Positions 46,796-57,874 of a stretch of 64,000 bases of DNA are shown piece by piece. Position 1 is the first letter of the stretch; every line of letters begins with the position of its first letter. Origin of the DNA: Gnetum montanum (taxonomy: Eukaryota; Streptophyta; Gnetopsida; Gnetales; Gnetaceae). Below the pieces are notes generated by a model. It did not search any database, was not told the origin of the DNA, and worked only from the letters and a program-made list of their open reading frames with translations. The stretch spans positions 281,427 to 345,426 of the forward strand of contig MNCI01008374.1 in NCBI GenBank assembly GCA_015680685.1. The letters run 5' to 3'. A program made the translations under genes and the position numbers.

Positions 46796-48130
46796 CTATA
46801 ATCACACAAAGATCAATTATTAGTAAGGTTATTGAAAGAAGTTCAATTATTTCATACCTTACTCATTGCCTTTAATAAATGTTGAATTCTTTGCTTAGTG
46901 TGATTTTAGAGTTAGAAATTTTCTTCAAGGAAGTTGCCCTAAAAGTTTAATGTNCCCCAAAGCAGGTTCCAACCTATAATACCCTTGTGTAACCACACCT
47001 TAAAATGTCCGTAGGCACTAGAAGGGTTAAATGTAATCTACACTGATGCAACAAAACACACACATGTTGATACTACCATGATGAGGTAGGAATTCTGTGC
47101 AACACAAGACATGAGTCACCAATTCATGAACAGTGAGATGAGGCGAGTTGTAGAAGGGATTATAGAGATCGAGACATGAGGTGACTGGCCCAGGGCACAA
47201 TGAATTTTGAGTGTAGGGCATGATTAATGTGTCATTAACTTGTCACTCAAAATTCAAGACCAAGTCCATTCCTCCAATTAGTGACATCGCATCATTTCAT
47301 CCCATGATGGACAATCATAAGAGTACCATGACGAAAAGGCGTGTGATCACTTAGCATTTCATTCAAGGAAGGAGTGATTTAGAAATACTTTGCGAAAATT
47401 TTTGTCTTGATCTCTCTTTTTTTTATGACTAATCTAAATAAGCCATCTACCTTCAGGCATGGGTGCATGTCTTTCTAGTGGGACCCCCTAGAATAACATT
47501 TTTTTATTAAGTGCCTTTATTACTCTTACTCCCATTTTTCGTTAGATCTACAAGGATCTTAGCACAACTAAGTTGCATGATAACTGCTACAGATGTCACC
47601 AAAGAGAATCCACAAGTTCCCTTGATGTCACACCCTAGCCATTCCCTCTTAGTCCATTATTTTTTGCTCTAGGTATAATGAGCACAAAATTACTTTTAAG
47701 TTTTCATGATGACAAGAATATCATCATACCTAGAGTGGAACCTCTTATTAATAAAATGGGTGGGTGGATGTGATGGGCTTACTATCCAAATAATTAGTTA
47801 CCTGAGACTTGATAGCATAGAACAACACCTCAACCAACGAGTCACATGAGTGTTTTATTCATAGATGAGATTACCCATAACAAGATAAAAAGATAAAACA
47901 AAAAATTAAAAGATGAAAAATTGGAAAAAAAAATTGTAAAATTAAAGAAAAGGAAAAATATTTATTAATTCTTCTTGTTAGAATGGAGAATATCTCCCAT
48001 AACTAAATGGTTGAGCATGGATAGAATTAATAAATGGAAGGTTAGGATCCATGCATGCTGAAAATATTAGAACCTGGTCATATCCAATCCATTGGGTGTC
48101 TTTTGATGTGGTGGTTGGAATGTGCCCAAA
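46796..48130 (-). other. A4 conserved noncoding block
   Basis: It includes the segment at about 46930-47700 shared with A2 and A3, with landmarks such as a phrase near 'gtccgtaggcac' and 'cttgatgtcacaccc'. A single N lies at 46953. No protein is recognisable. Confidence 0.6.
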
Positions 48131-49910
48131 CTAGGGTTCACAAACTTGATTAATGTTGACATAGTGGGGCAAGTTATAAGATGTAGTTAATTGATAAGGA
48201 GTTGACCCACTATGGCACCTGTGACCGTAAGCTGGTATGCAAGGATTGGTATGTCTCCTTACGTGGCTATATTCATTGGGCCCCATAGTTGTTGAAGTTT
48301 TGATCGGTGGCCATGATAAGGTAACACGAGGTGTTGGATTTGAGGAGAAGGATGCACCATAGTGTTGAACTTGTGCTGAGTGGGAGGATGTAGTGGTCTC
48401 AGAACTGTGTGGTCCCTTCCTATGGTCATGTCGAAAGAAAGGATGCTTCTGGTATTGTGGAGGACCTCCACTGCTATTGACAATAGCAATGCAAGTGACA
48501 TTCATGGGTTGGTGCTATGGTGCAAAACCTTTTGGAACAACTAGTGGTGATGTAGAAGGAGGTGAAGGATGAGAACATTGAGGTTGAGGAGAAGTATAAG
48601 GTACATGAGGTGGTGGTCCTGTTGGAGAGGATATGGGTTGATAGTATTTAGAAGAATGATAATGATGTGGTGAGATAGAGGGTGTTGACCTGGTTGGGGA
48701 AATAGGATGCTAAACTCGATAAGCGCTTGGGTTTGGATGATATGAAGGGTGTGACCAATTTGAGGGTGGCCTCCCCCATGATTGGGATCTTTGCCACTAT
48801 GATTGAACATAGTATTTTTGTACGAACTCTAGATGTAACATTCTTCCCCAATGCTCATGTAAATGTGACAAGATTGGACATTGNNNNNNNNNNNNNNNNN
48901 NNNNNNNNNNNNNNNNNNNNNNNNNNNNNNNNNNNNNNNNNNNNNNNNNNNNNNNNNNNNNNNNNNNNNNNNNNNNNNNNNNNNNNNNNNNNNNNNNNNN
49001 NNNNNNNNNNNNNNNNNNNNNNNNNNNNNNNNNNNNNNNNNNNNNNNNNNNNNNNNNNNNNNNNNNNNNNNNNNNNNNNNNNNNNNNNNNNNNNNNNNNN
49101 NNNNNNNNNNNNNNNNNNNNNNNNNNNNNNNNNNNNNNNNNNNNNNNNNNNNNNNNNNNNNNNNNNNNNNNNNNNNNNNNNNNNNNNNNNNNNNNNNNNN
49201 NNNNNNNNNNNNNNNNNNNNNNNNNNNNNNNNNNNNNNNNNNNNNNNNNNNNNNNNNNNNNNNNNNNNNNNNNNNNNNNNNNNNNNNNNNNNNNNNNNNN
49301 NNNNNNNNNNNNNNNNNNNNNNNNNNNNNNNNNNNNNNNNNNNNNNNNNNNNNNNNNNNNNNNNNNNNNNNNNNNNNNNNNNNNNNNNNNNNNNNNNNNN
49401 NNNNNNNNNNNNNNNNNNNNNNNNNNNAATAGTTCTACCATTGTTGGCCAACATCAAATTGATTTTGGTCTTAACGACTTGTACCATACTTTTGCTTGGC
49501 CAACGAGTGTCATAGGAAAGAGCTTAAGTTTCTACCACCCACTATCAATATTGTTCCATATACAAGAATCATGGAAGGCTTGTAAATGATGTTGCGAATC
49601 TAAATCATAGCCTCTTGAAAACTTTAGAAAGTTGTTTAAATCAAGCCTGGGTAGATGGCTTTCTTTATGATGCTTGCGGGATATTCGAATAACCTCTTGT
49701 ATATGCATTAGGCTCTTAGTGGCTAGTAAGGGTTCATCATCACTAGGTAGGTTATGAATTTATGAGTTGGGATGATGTTGTCTTTGTTTATGTACATAGG
49801 AGACTCCTGCATAGGATTGAGTACTCCAAACTTTGTCTTCATCATCATATAATTCGTTGGAAGTGCCTTACTAGTTGCATTGTCATAGTCCTGTGAGAGA
49901 GACATTGTTG
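48131..49910 (-). pseudogene. gag: A4 gag, decayed and gapped
   Basis: The start is near the ATG at 49905. The Gag domain is recognisable before the gap (LPRLDLNNFLKFSRGYD, HHLQAFHDSC, KLKLFPMTL, VWYKSL), with TAG and TGA stops and one frame change near 49730. After the gap (48884-49427) the frame resumes at CPILSHLHE, the region of the zinc knuckle in A1, followed by a Pro/His/Ser-rich C-terminal tail ending at 48131. No protease follows, unlike A2. Confidence 0.8.
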
Positions 49911-50038
49911 TGAATCGTGTGTGACTTAGTTAAAATTAATTTCTTTTCTAAGAGATATATCATGAATACTTTATTATAGTGATCTTGTACGATACAACTA
50001 ATCTAAATAACTAGCATCGTCGCTAGCAACGACACCAA

Positions 50039-50938
50039 TGATGAGTGGTGAGGTACCCCTACACTCAACCATAAAATACGAGCATTCATGCATGATCCAG
50101 TTTAACTCTGTAGACAGACTAGTTGTGATATCTAGATAGTTACTTATTGATCACAGTTCACTATCTTCCCACCTGGACTAGTATTTGCTTTGTCATGTAT
50201 GGTTTAGTCTAGAGTGAGGTGTATGATGTATTTCCTATCACTATGCTACTCCTAGGGACAATGGAAAATAACTTTGTTTTAAGTTAAGAGGGAAAGGATG
50301 AAGAGAGTCTAAGCTAGCCTAAGTGTGATGAGCATCCATCCCTTAATCATTCATACATATCTTGGACCTCATGTACTAATGTTGGGATTACCAAGTGCAT
50401 GTCCTAGGTACGCTACTAGGATACCAAGTAGTCGCACTTAAATACTCATGATTAGGTTGTACTCATTCCACGTTTAATAACAAGGATAGGAGAAGAAGGT
50501 AAAGAGTTATTAAGTAAGAAAGCAATAAATAATAATTAAAACTAAGTGAATGCTACAATAATGAAGTAATCTTAATCTTTATTGCTGGTCTTGTGCATGT
50601 CCAAGTACGTTACACTCAAATAAAGGTTCTGTACAATTACAATCATCACACTGTAGGCATGCACTGGGGAAAGGGTTGAGAGAAATTGAAAAATGACAAA
50701 AGATCCTACTCTAACACTAACTTTTCCTATGACTCTCCCATGACCCCAATTGTGTATTTATAGGCTTACACATGGATCATGATATTGCGTATTTGATATC
50801 GTTAGCCAAGCTATGATATCGGGTACTTGATATTGGGGGTCCGATATCAGGACTCATCAGACTTGATATTTTGTACTTGATATCAGGGGTTCGATAATAG
50901 GGGTCTAATATCAGCACCTAGCAAACCATGATTCATCA
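50039..50938 (-). repeat. A4 5' LTR
   Basis: 900 bp from TGATGAGTGG to ATTCATCA. Minus-strand TATA box at 50755-50763, about 175 bases from the outer edge, with GATATC-type units between. Confidence 0.92.
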
Positions 50939-50943
50939 GGCTT

Positions 50944-53451
50944 AATCCCAAAAAATGTGTCTTTGGTGTCAAAACTGGGTGCATGTTAGGCTTTGTGGTA
51001 TCAGAAGTAGGAATATGTGTAGACCTCAATAAGGTTAAGGTTATCATCAACTTGGCACTACTAGCAAACCTTAAGGAGTTAAGTGGGTTACAAGGTAGGC
51101 TATAATTCATATGTAGGTTTATCGCAAGTTTGATTGATAAGTTGTAGCCAATGCAACATCTACTCAAAGAGGGGGTCAAATTTGAGTGGACAGCTTAATG
51201 CCAAGAGGCATTTGACAATCTAAAAAAGGAGATGGCTCAACTTCGAACAATCTATCCTTCGTAAGGAGATAAACCTTTCTACATTTACCTTGCAACCTTA
51301 GACATGTCCATTGCTTTCTTACTTTGCCAAAAGCAAGATGATGGCTTCAAGGTTCTTATTTACTACTTAAGCCATGCACTAGTAGCACACAAGTTGAAAT
51401 ATAATGATGTGGAGAAGAACTGTCTCGCATTAGTCTTTGCGCTTAAAAAGTGGAGACACTATCTTTTCCGTAGTCAAGTCAATGTCATCTACAAGAGCAA
51501 CGTACTTAGGGCTATTATAACAAACATATATGAAAGTAGTAGAATAGCAAGGTGGAAGGAAATAACTGTGGAGTTTGACTTGCACTACATAGCATAGGCA
51601 TCCACAAAAGATCAAGAAATAGCCACACAACTCATAGCTTAACCCATAGATGATCAGATAAAGATACATCCAAAATTCTCGAATGAGCATGTTAGTAGCA
51701 TAAGTCAAGTACCTACAAATTTTGAGCCTGTGTTACACTTTGATGAAGCTTCGACCACATAAGGTGATAGTGCCGCTACTGTTATCACATTCCCCTTTGG
51801 GGGAGCTCCAACCCTCCACATACCACTTTGCATTTCCTTATACAAACAATGTGGCGAAGTAAGAAGATCTCCTTAGAGACATCTTAGTAGCTCAAGAGTT
51901 AGGAATTCAAAACATAGCAGTCTGAGGTGATTCCCAGCTAGTTATTAACCAAGTCATAGAGGTTTACACTTGTAAGGCACAACATCTACAACGTTACTAT
52001 GATTTGGCAAAGCACTTTCTCAAACAATTTGCAATAGTAAACATCCAACATATCCCTAGAAATGAAAATGTCATAGCTGACACACTAGCTACTTTAGCCT
52101 TAAGCATAGCACCAAACATGTTCTCTACTTTTCCTACTTCAATAGTGGATTGCACTGAACCTATAACTCACATAACAAGCATCGCATCCATAAGTACGGC
52201 TCATGCCCAAGAGTGGTATGATGATATTAAGGCATACCTCCAACAGGGAGAGCCCGCACAAAACCTAACATCTACCCAAAAGGATGTAGTATAAAAATGA
52301 TCATGGTAGTATATCCTTGTAAGTGATAACACCTTATGTCACAAATCCTATGATGGAATACTGTTAACTTGCGTTAGTGGCAGTGAAATGCAAAAGATCG
52401 TTGACCAAGTCCATGAGGGACTATGTGGAGGTCATATAGCTCCTAGGGAAATAGCAGTGAAAATTAGACATCTAGGCTATTACTAGCCTTACATGGAGCA
52501 CGATTACACCTCCAAGGTCAGGACATGTGACATGTATCAGCGACATGGAAACCTAATGCACATGCCACCCACTGAACTGCATACTACGCAGATCATGTGG
52601 CAATTCCAACATTGGGGATTGGACATCATATAGCCTATAATTCCTAAGTCTTTTGCAGGACACAGCTTCAACATTATTGCAACTGAATATTTCATGAAGT
52701 GGGTTGAAGCCATTTCCCTTAGGAAGACAACAACGCAACAAGTTTGCAAATTCATTCTTGACAACATAGTGACCCGGTTTCATCTCCCCATGACTATAGT
52801 CATAGACAACAAGCCAAAATTTAGTAGTGTAGAAACCAAATCCTTCTATGAAAACCTTGGCATCAAACACTCTTTCTCGTCACCATACTACTCGTAGGAG
52901 AATGATCAAGCAGAGGCTACAAACAAGGTCATTGTCAACCTTCTGAAGAGGATGCTTAACAATAGTAAGCGATGATGGCATGAACAACTAGTCTACGCAC
53001 TATGGGCCTACCGCATGATGTGTAGAACAACAATAAGTAAAATGCCATATAGTCTTGTGTACAGATCTAAAGTAATGTTACCTCTTGAATTGCAGGTCCC
53101 ATTGCTCTACATGATCCTCTCAAGCTTCATTGATGAGGCTCAGAACAACAAGTTGAGAATCATTAGCCTCGACTCTATAGAGGAAGAGCATATGTAAACA
53201 CTTGATTGCATCAAGTGGTACCAAGAGAAGCAATGACAAAAGCATGTCACAATCAACATCAATGCCCAATCAAGAAAGGGGATCTAGTTCTCAAGGTCGT
53301 TCGTGAGCCCGCAAAAAAATTCTCAGCCAACTAGGAAGGGCCTTTCTTGACTAAGGTGTACAACAACGAAGCCTTCAAGCTCATTAATATAGATAGTAAT
53401 TAATTTGCCAAGCCTGTTAACCACTCGTATCTGAAGTTGTACTACACATGA
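50944..53451 (+). pseudogene. pol: T3 pol, second part: RT end, two RNase H domains, integrase
   Basis: The frame continues RT after A4. The first RNase H is complete (51240-51600; FYIYLATLDMS, YLSHALVAHKLKYNDVEKNCLAL). A linker with LHFDEAST leads into the archaeal-type second RNase H (about 51850-52140; GDSQLVINQ, IPRNENVIADTLATLA). Two RNase H domains are the signature of the Tat lineage. Integrase: HEGLCGGHIAP and CDMYQ zinc domain (second zinc Cys changed to Tyr), LDII, VIDNKPKF in place of the usual TDNG.QF, ENDQAEATNK. The end is at TGA (53449-53451). Stops and a frameshift near 51860 are present. Confidence 0.9.
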
Positions 53452-55299
53452 TATGTAGTATTGCACCAATGATAGGAGCAAGGTAAGCACACGTCCACTA
53501 CAATGTTAAACTAGCACAAACTTCCACTACAATGTTAAATTGGCATAGAATGTCCTTAGGCTATGACATTAAATTGGCACCCACAACATGGTCCACTATG
53601 ACCTTAAACTGACCATCCATAGTCTACTATGACATTTAACTAGCATAATGGTCTGCTAGGATCTTAAACTAGCACATCATGATTCGCCCAGACCTTAAAC
53701 TGGGATCACGATCTACTAGGACCTTAAACTAGCACAATAGGTGATCTACCAAGACCTAAAACTAGGTTCGTAGTTTAGCACCTACAGTTTAACATACATA
53801 GTTCTGCGGACAAGTAAGCGACCATGCTTCTAATTCTCTATCATTCATCCACACCTCTTAGGTAGGATGGGATGGGGTGTTGTAGTTCCAAAATAAAGTT
53901 CACATCATCAAGAAAAGACCCTTTGGGACATTTGTAGCATCACCATTCTTGGCATCTTACTGACCTTTTGAAGCTACCGTCACCACTGCCAATCATTTTG
54001 GTTGTAGCTCTCGCCATTAGCAGCACTCGCTAGAGTCCTAGCAGTATTGTGGCCTATCCATAGCATTACCATCCTCTAATCCTCACCATGCTTGAGCCTA
54101 GAAGAATGTCCAGCAATGCAATTCTCTACCATGTTGCTGGGTTTCTTGGCTCTTTCCTTTGGTGAGAAATTTTGAGCACTTACATCATCATTACCTCTAG
54201 CCACTTGAGTGCTTACTTTTGGTGTGGCTACTAGATCTTTCTAGCTTACCACCACTAATGCCTGCACTGGCCTTTCTGCTTTGGACATTGCACGTAACTA
54301 ATGTAGCACTTGCAACCCTCACAATGCTCCTAGCAAACAAGACTTTGCCCTCATCTCATGTGGTGGTTGTTTTTCTTGTTTTCTTTATGTTGTGTTTGCA
54401 GGATGAAGCCTGGGTGGCACCGTTCAAGGGTGTGTTTCATCATGGTGGCAAGGCACCACATTGTTCTGATGTGTTCAATTTAGCTTGCCTAGCTACTTAA
54501 GAGTGCACATCCTTACTATCTCCTTAGCCAAACTAATCTCTACCTCTTAATCTTGCAATCTCCCACATCCCTTGCAAGCTTCCCCAATGCATATGAAAGT
54601 TTTCCTACAGTTAGCTGCTAAACCCATGATAGACTCCCTACATCCCTTGCAAGCTTCCCCAATGCAACTTATCCTATGGAAAGCCTTTATGGGCTGGTCA
54701 AAGTGCTAAAAGGATGTAACACAACTCATCCCGAGGAGGAAACACTTATCCTACAGATGCGATGTAGTTGCTTGTAAGCAAATGGTGGCGCACAGTTTGC
54801 CCAACAACACAAAGAATAAAAGACAGATAGAAAAAAGAAAAAAAAAGAAAAAAAACAAAAAAAAAAGAGAAAAGAAAATGGGACAAGCCAAGTGACCAAG
54901 TCAAATGGCATAGTTTCCATCTTGCAACCAGTTCAGCCCTGGATCGACCATCTCACAAGCACTTCAACGAGAGGTCAAAATCCAAACGGTAGGCCACCTT
55001 TGCATGATGACTCCCTCACAAGCATTCCAATGAGTGATAATGCTTTGGTGATAATCCATTATGATGTTGCATTCTACAGTGATCCTCTACATCCATTATC
55101 CCTTGACCCATCTCCTTATATCACTCCCTATAATACTTCATTACTTTAGCACTTCCTATAATACTTCATTACTTTAGCACTCTCAAATACAATGAAGCAT
55201 TGTCCAAGTGGGTACTAGCGAATGGTGTTGGTATCATGTTCATCGTGGTGTTTCATATTCTTTTTCAATGTCTCTCATGTTAATCCTCCAGATGTCAAC
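53452..55299 (+). other. T3 3' untranslated region with TTAAACTGGCA array
   Basis: The array lies at about 53490-53790. The rest matches T1 and T2 in patches, including the A-rich run with GAAAATGGG (54830-54880). No protein is recognised in the plus-strand frames at 54219-54500 and 54892-55149. Confidence 0.65.
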
Positions 55300-55312
55300 A
55301 AAGAGGGGCTAA
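55300..55312 (+). promoter_or_regulatory. T3 polypurine tract
   Basis: AAAGAGGGGCTAA directly precedes TGAAACACC of the 3' LTR and matches that of T1. Confidence 0.83.
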
Positions 55313-57054
55313 TGAAACACCACCAATTTTGGGCTCCTATAGTTTAGTGGTAGATTTGTTTAAGTTTCAAAGCTTGGGAAAAATTTTTCTAAGTCTAGTG
55401 TCATGCTATGCAACGTAGACAACATAGCACACTTGAAGTCTTGATTTTTGAAAATTTTTTCTAAGTCTGCTTACTACACTTCACAGCATAACTAGTGTAG
55501 CACACACTTCCATGGCTAGTTTGCACAAATGTCAAGCCAGAAGTGGTCAAGGATCACTTGGGATGGACCAAATAGTTTGGCAAATTTTCTATCTCCTAGA
55601 CTATCAAGTTCGCTACACTTTCTAGCTTGCCTAGCTTGACATATGTCCCAGTTGCTAGTTCACCCAAGCACTAGGTTAGAGCCTGCAAAGGTACTCAAGA
55701 TGGAAGAAACAGTTTGGCAAATTTTCTATCTTGTGAGCTGTCACGCTCTGCTATGCTACACAGCATAGCCAACTTGACACAAGTTTCAGGGCCAAATTTT
55801 TTCAAGTGTTGGACAAGGATCTGTTAAGCTATCTTGACAACTTATGCTATGCTTTGCTACACTGTGCACCATAGACAACATGACAAGTTAAAATTTGCTA
55901 CACTCTACTATGCTATGCAGCGTAGATAGCATGACAAATGGAAAATGCCTTTGAATTCCTCCTAAAGCTTCTAGAACTCAGCATCGACCTTTATTTCAGC
56001 TTCAACATCCCTTCGGCAACCAAGACTAGTAGTTTGCATCATTTTTGCACCTCCATTGATCCCCAAAATTGTTCCTATGCTTAACCCTACTTGAAAGAGG
56101 GGGAAGACATAGTCCCAAAGTGTAGACTCCAAGTTGCATTTTTTTTGACACTGTTTGTAGGTACATGATAGTCTATCAGGCTCTGGCACATGCAGTCTAG
56201 GCTATGTGGTCACAGTTTGGTAGTTTTTGAGTTCCTGTTCCTATCCTATAGAGTGTAACACTTTGAGCTTAACACTTAGAGCATAACATTTTGAGTGTAA
56301 CATGTCAGCGTGACTCGCCCATGCCCATGTTACATGGGACCCAGGCTACATGGCACCTAGTCCACATCTCATGTCAACCCTAGCCCTATAAATAACCCAA
56401 TGATTAGCATTTTAGGGGTTGGCAAATCATTTAAGCATTGAGTATTTGAGCATCCCTAGCACCTTCATTACTCCTGCACCTAATAACTTGAGCCTGATAC
56501 CTTGGCAAGCACTATGACACAATCTTCCTTGCACCTGCACAGCATGATGATAACCAACCCAGCAAGTTTAGCCTTTCCTGCAGTTGCCAACACCATGTTT
56601 GTGATGTCCCAGAGACTGTGACCGCACTACTACATTGCCGTTGTGCCTATCTAAATGCCTTGTACCAGCTTCAAACATTATTCAATCAAAAGTTGCACTC
56701 CTCGATCTTCAGGTGATGCATTTCTCAACCTTCAAACTCTAGTTCTATATTCTCAGCATTTGTTTCAAATTTTTTCAGCATCTTTCTTGCACTTTCTTCT
56801 ACTGTCGATATGCATTTGCATATTCACAATACGTTACGTTCTTCCTCGTTGTCCTAGCTCCTGCACGAAGCTCATTAAAAACTCTTTTTAAAAATGATTA
56901 TTATTACACCATGTTAGTCTCTATCTGATTGACCAGACCATTTAGGGCACCTCATTTCCATTTCTCCCAACACGGCCCTCACACGGATTTGAGGTTAGGC
57001 TATATGCCCATGGACCTCTCGGTGTTCTAGCCATTGACATTTTCAGATGTCACA
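55313..57054 (+). repeat. T3 3' LTR
   Basis: 1,742 bp from TGAAACACCACC to GATGTCACA. TATA box CTATAAATA at 56386-56394. The U5 end contains 'tctcggtgttctagcca', shared with T2. Only its first 400 bases align to the T3 5' end. Confidence 0.9.
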
Positions 57055-57059
57055 GGTTT

Positions 57060-57874
57060 TCCTTCCATGTTCATTTTTCCTGAAGCACTTTTCGATCTCT
57101 AAGTATATTAGCTGTGGAAGGTTGACGTGAAATTTTCCGCTTAGAGTGGCACATGCTCGGGCGGAGAAAGCGGTTACCTTGCTTGGCCTCACTATTGGAT
57201 TGAGGTGATAGGTTGCAATTTTGAAATAAATTCACTCTGCTGGTGTGAGTGTGTCATAATCCTTATAGTCAACCCTGTAGCACTGCTAGGTCCTCTCCTT
57301 CTTGGCCTTAGGACCATCCTTCATGGATAGTTCTACCAACTGTCCCGGTGTTAGGCAACCAAAGTGCCTATGCGATAGCTTCTCTTGAGTAGGACACTTG
57401 AATGTCCTTGATTTTAACAATGGATCCCAAACTTCTATTATTCTAGAAGAGGTATCTCTCTCCCATGCACCACTCTCCACTGGATGTGATGATTGGCCAC
57501 ATGGGAGAGGTTTGCAGTTGAGTCTTGACATTTGCTAAAGCTTTCTCTAGGAATGGCCCAAAGTTGATCTCTTGTAGAATTGATCATTGAATTTCTTGGG
57601 ACCTAATGATGTTAAGGTAGGCTTGAGTCAAAGTGATTTCAAGCCTTGGGGTGGGTCCAAGCACTTCTCCTCATTGTGATTATTTTGTGGGCACTTCTTC
57701 TTTTGGAATCTATCAAACAAATTCCACTTCAAGCTCCTCATGAAGAGGTCTTATTGCATGGGTTGCCTCTGGTGGTTCTTGGGCTTGTTCTTGTTGGCCC
57801 CTTCTAGCTCTGGGCTGCTTCTCCCTTGGTTGAGAGGGTTCTCCTTCCTACAAGCATTTCCATTTTGGTGCCAT
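57060..57874 (-). pseudogene. A3 env-position accessory gene, N-terminal part
   Basis: The ATG at 57874 follows TGATTATAG, a likely 3' splice site, suggesting expression from a spliced subgenomic RNA as reported for env-like genes of some plant Ty3 elements. A basic, Gln/Glu-rich N terminus (to about residue 60) is followed by a domain with the landmarks IKDIQVSYSREAIA, LWLPNTG and ARACATLSGKFHVNLPQL. This resembles the 'putative plant transposon protein' family (Pfam PF20167, from memory). Stops are TAG, TGA and TAA, and there is one frame change near 57290. The frame runs to 57060 and continues at 42241 beyond T3. Complete, the gene would encode about 950 residues. Confidence 0.7.

Larger units (their letters stand above)
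45275..50938 (-). mobile_element. A4: Athila-like element inside T3 reverse transcriptase
   Basis: Duplications are GGTTT (45270-45274) and GGCTT (50939-50943). Minus-strand order: 5' LTR (50938-50039), decayed primer site (about 50019-50037), gag with an assembly gap, noncoding block, start of the accessory gene, polypurine tract (46177-46186), 3' LTR (46176-45275). No protease, RT or integrase is seen. It is probably non-autonomous and is the youngest layer of this nest. Confidence 0.92.
42247..57054 (+). mobile_element. T3: Tat/Ogre-like element inserted in A3, split by A4
   Basis: T3 starts TGAAACACCAC and ends GATGTCACA. The flanking duplications are GATTT (42242-42246) and GGTTT (57055-57059), differing at one base. 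Gag and protease are missing: the rearranged 5' LTR passes directly into the RT-side splice acceptor. RT, both RNase H domains and integrase are present around A4. The 3' LTR is complete. Confidence 0.87.

Noticed and set aside
40210-57874. Calling the A3 accessory gene an envelope protein
   Set aside because: Its position is that of Athila env-like genes, but I see no signal peptide, membrane segment or glycoprotein features, and a long coiled coil dominates.
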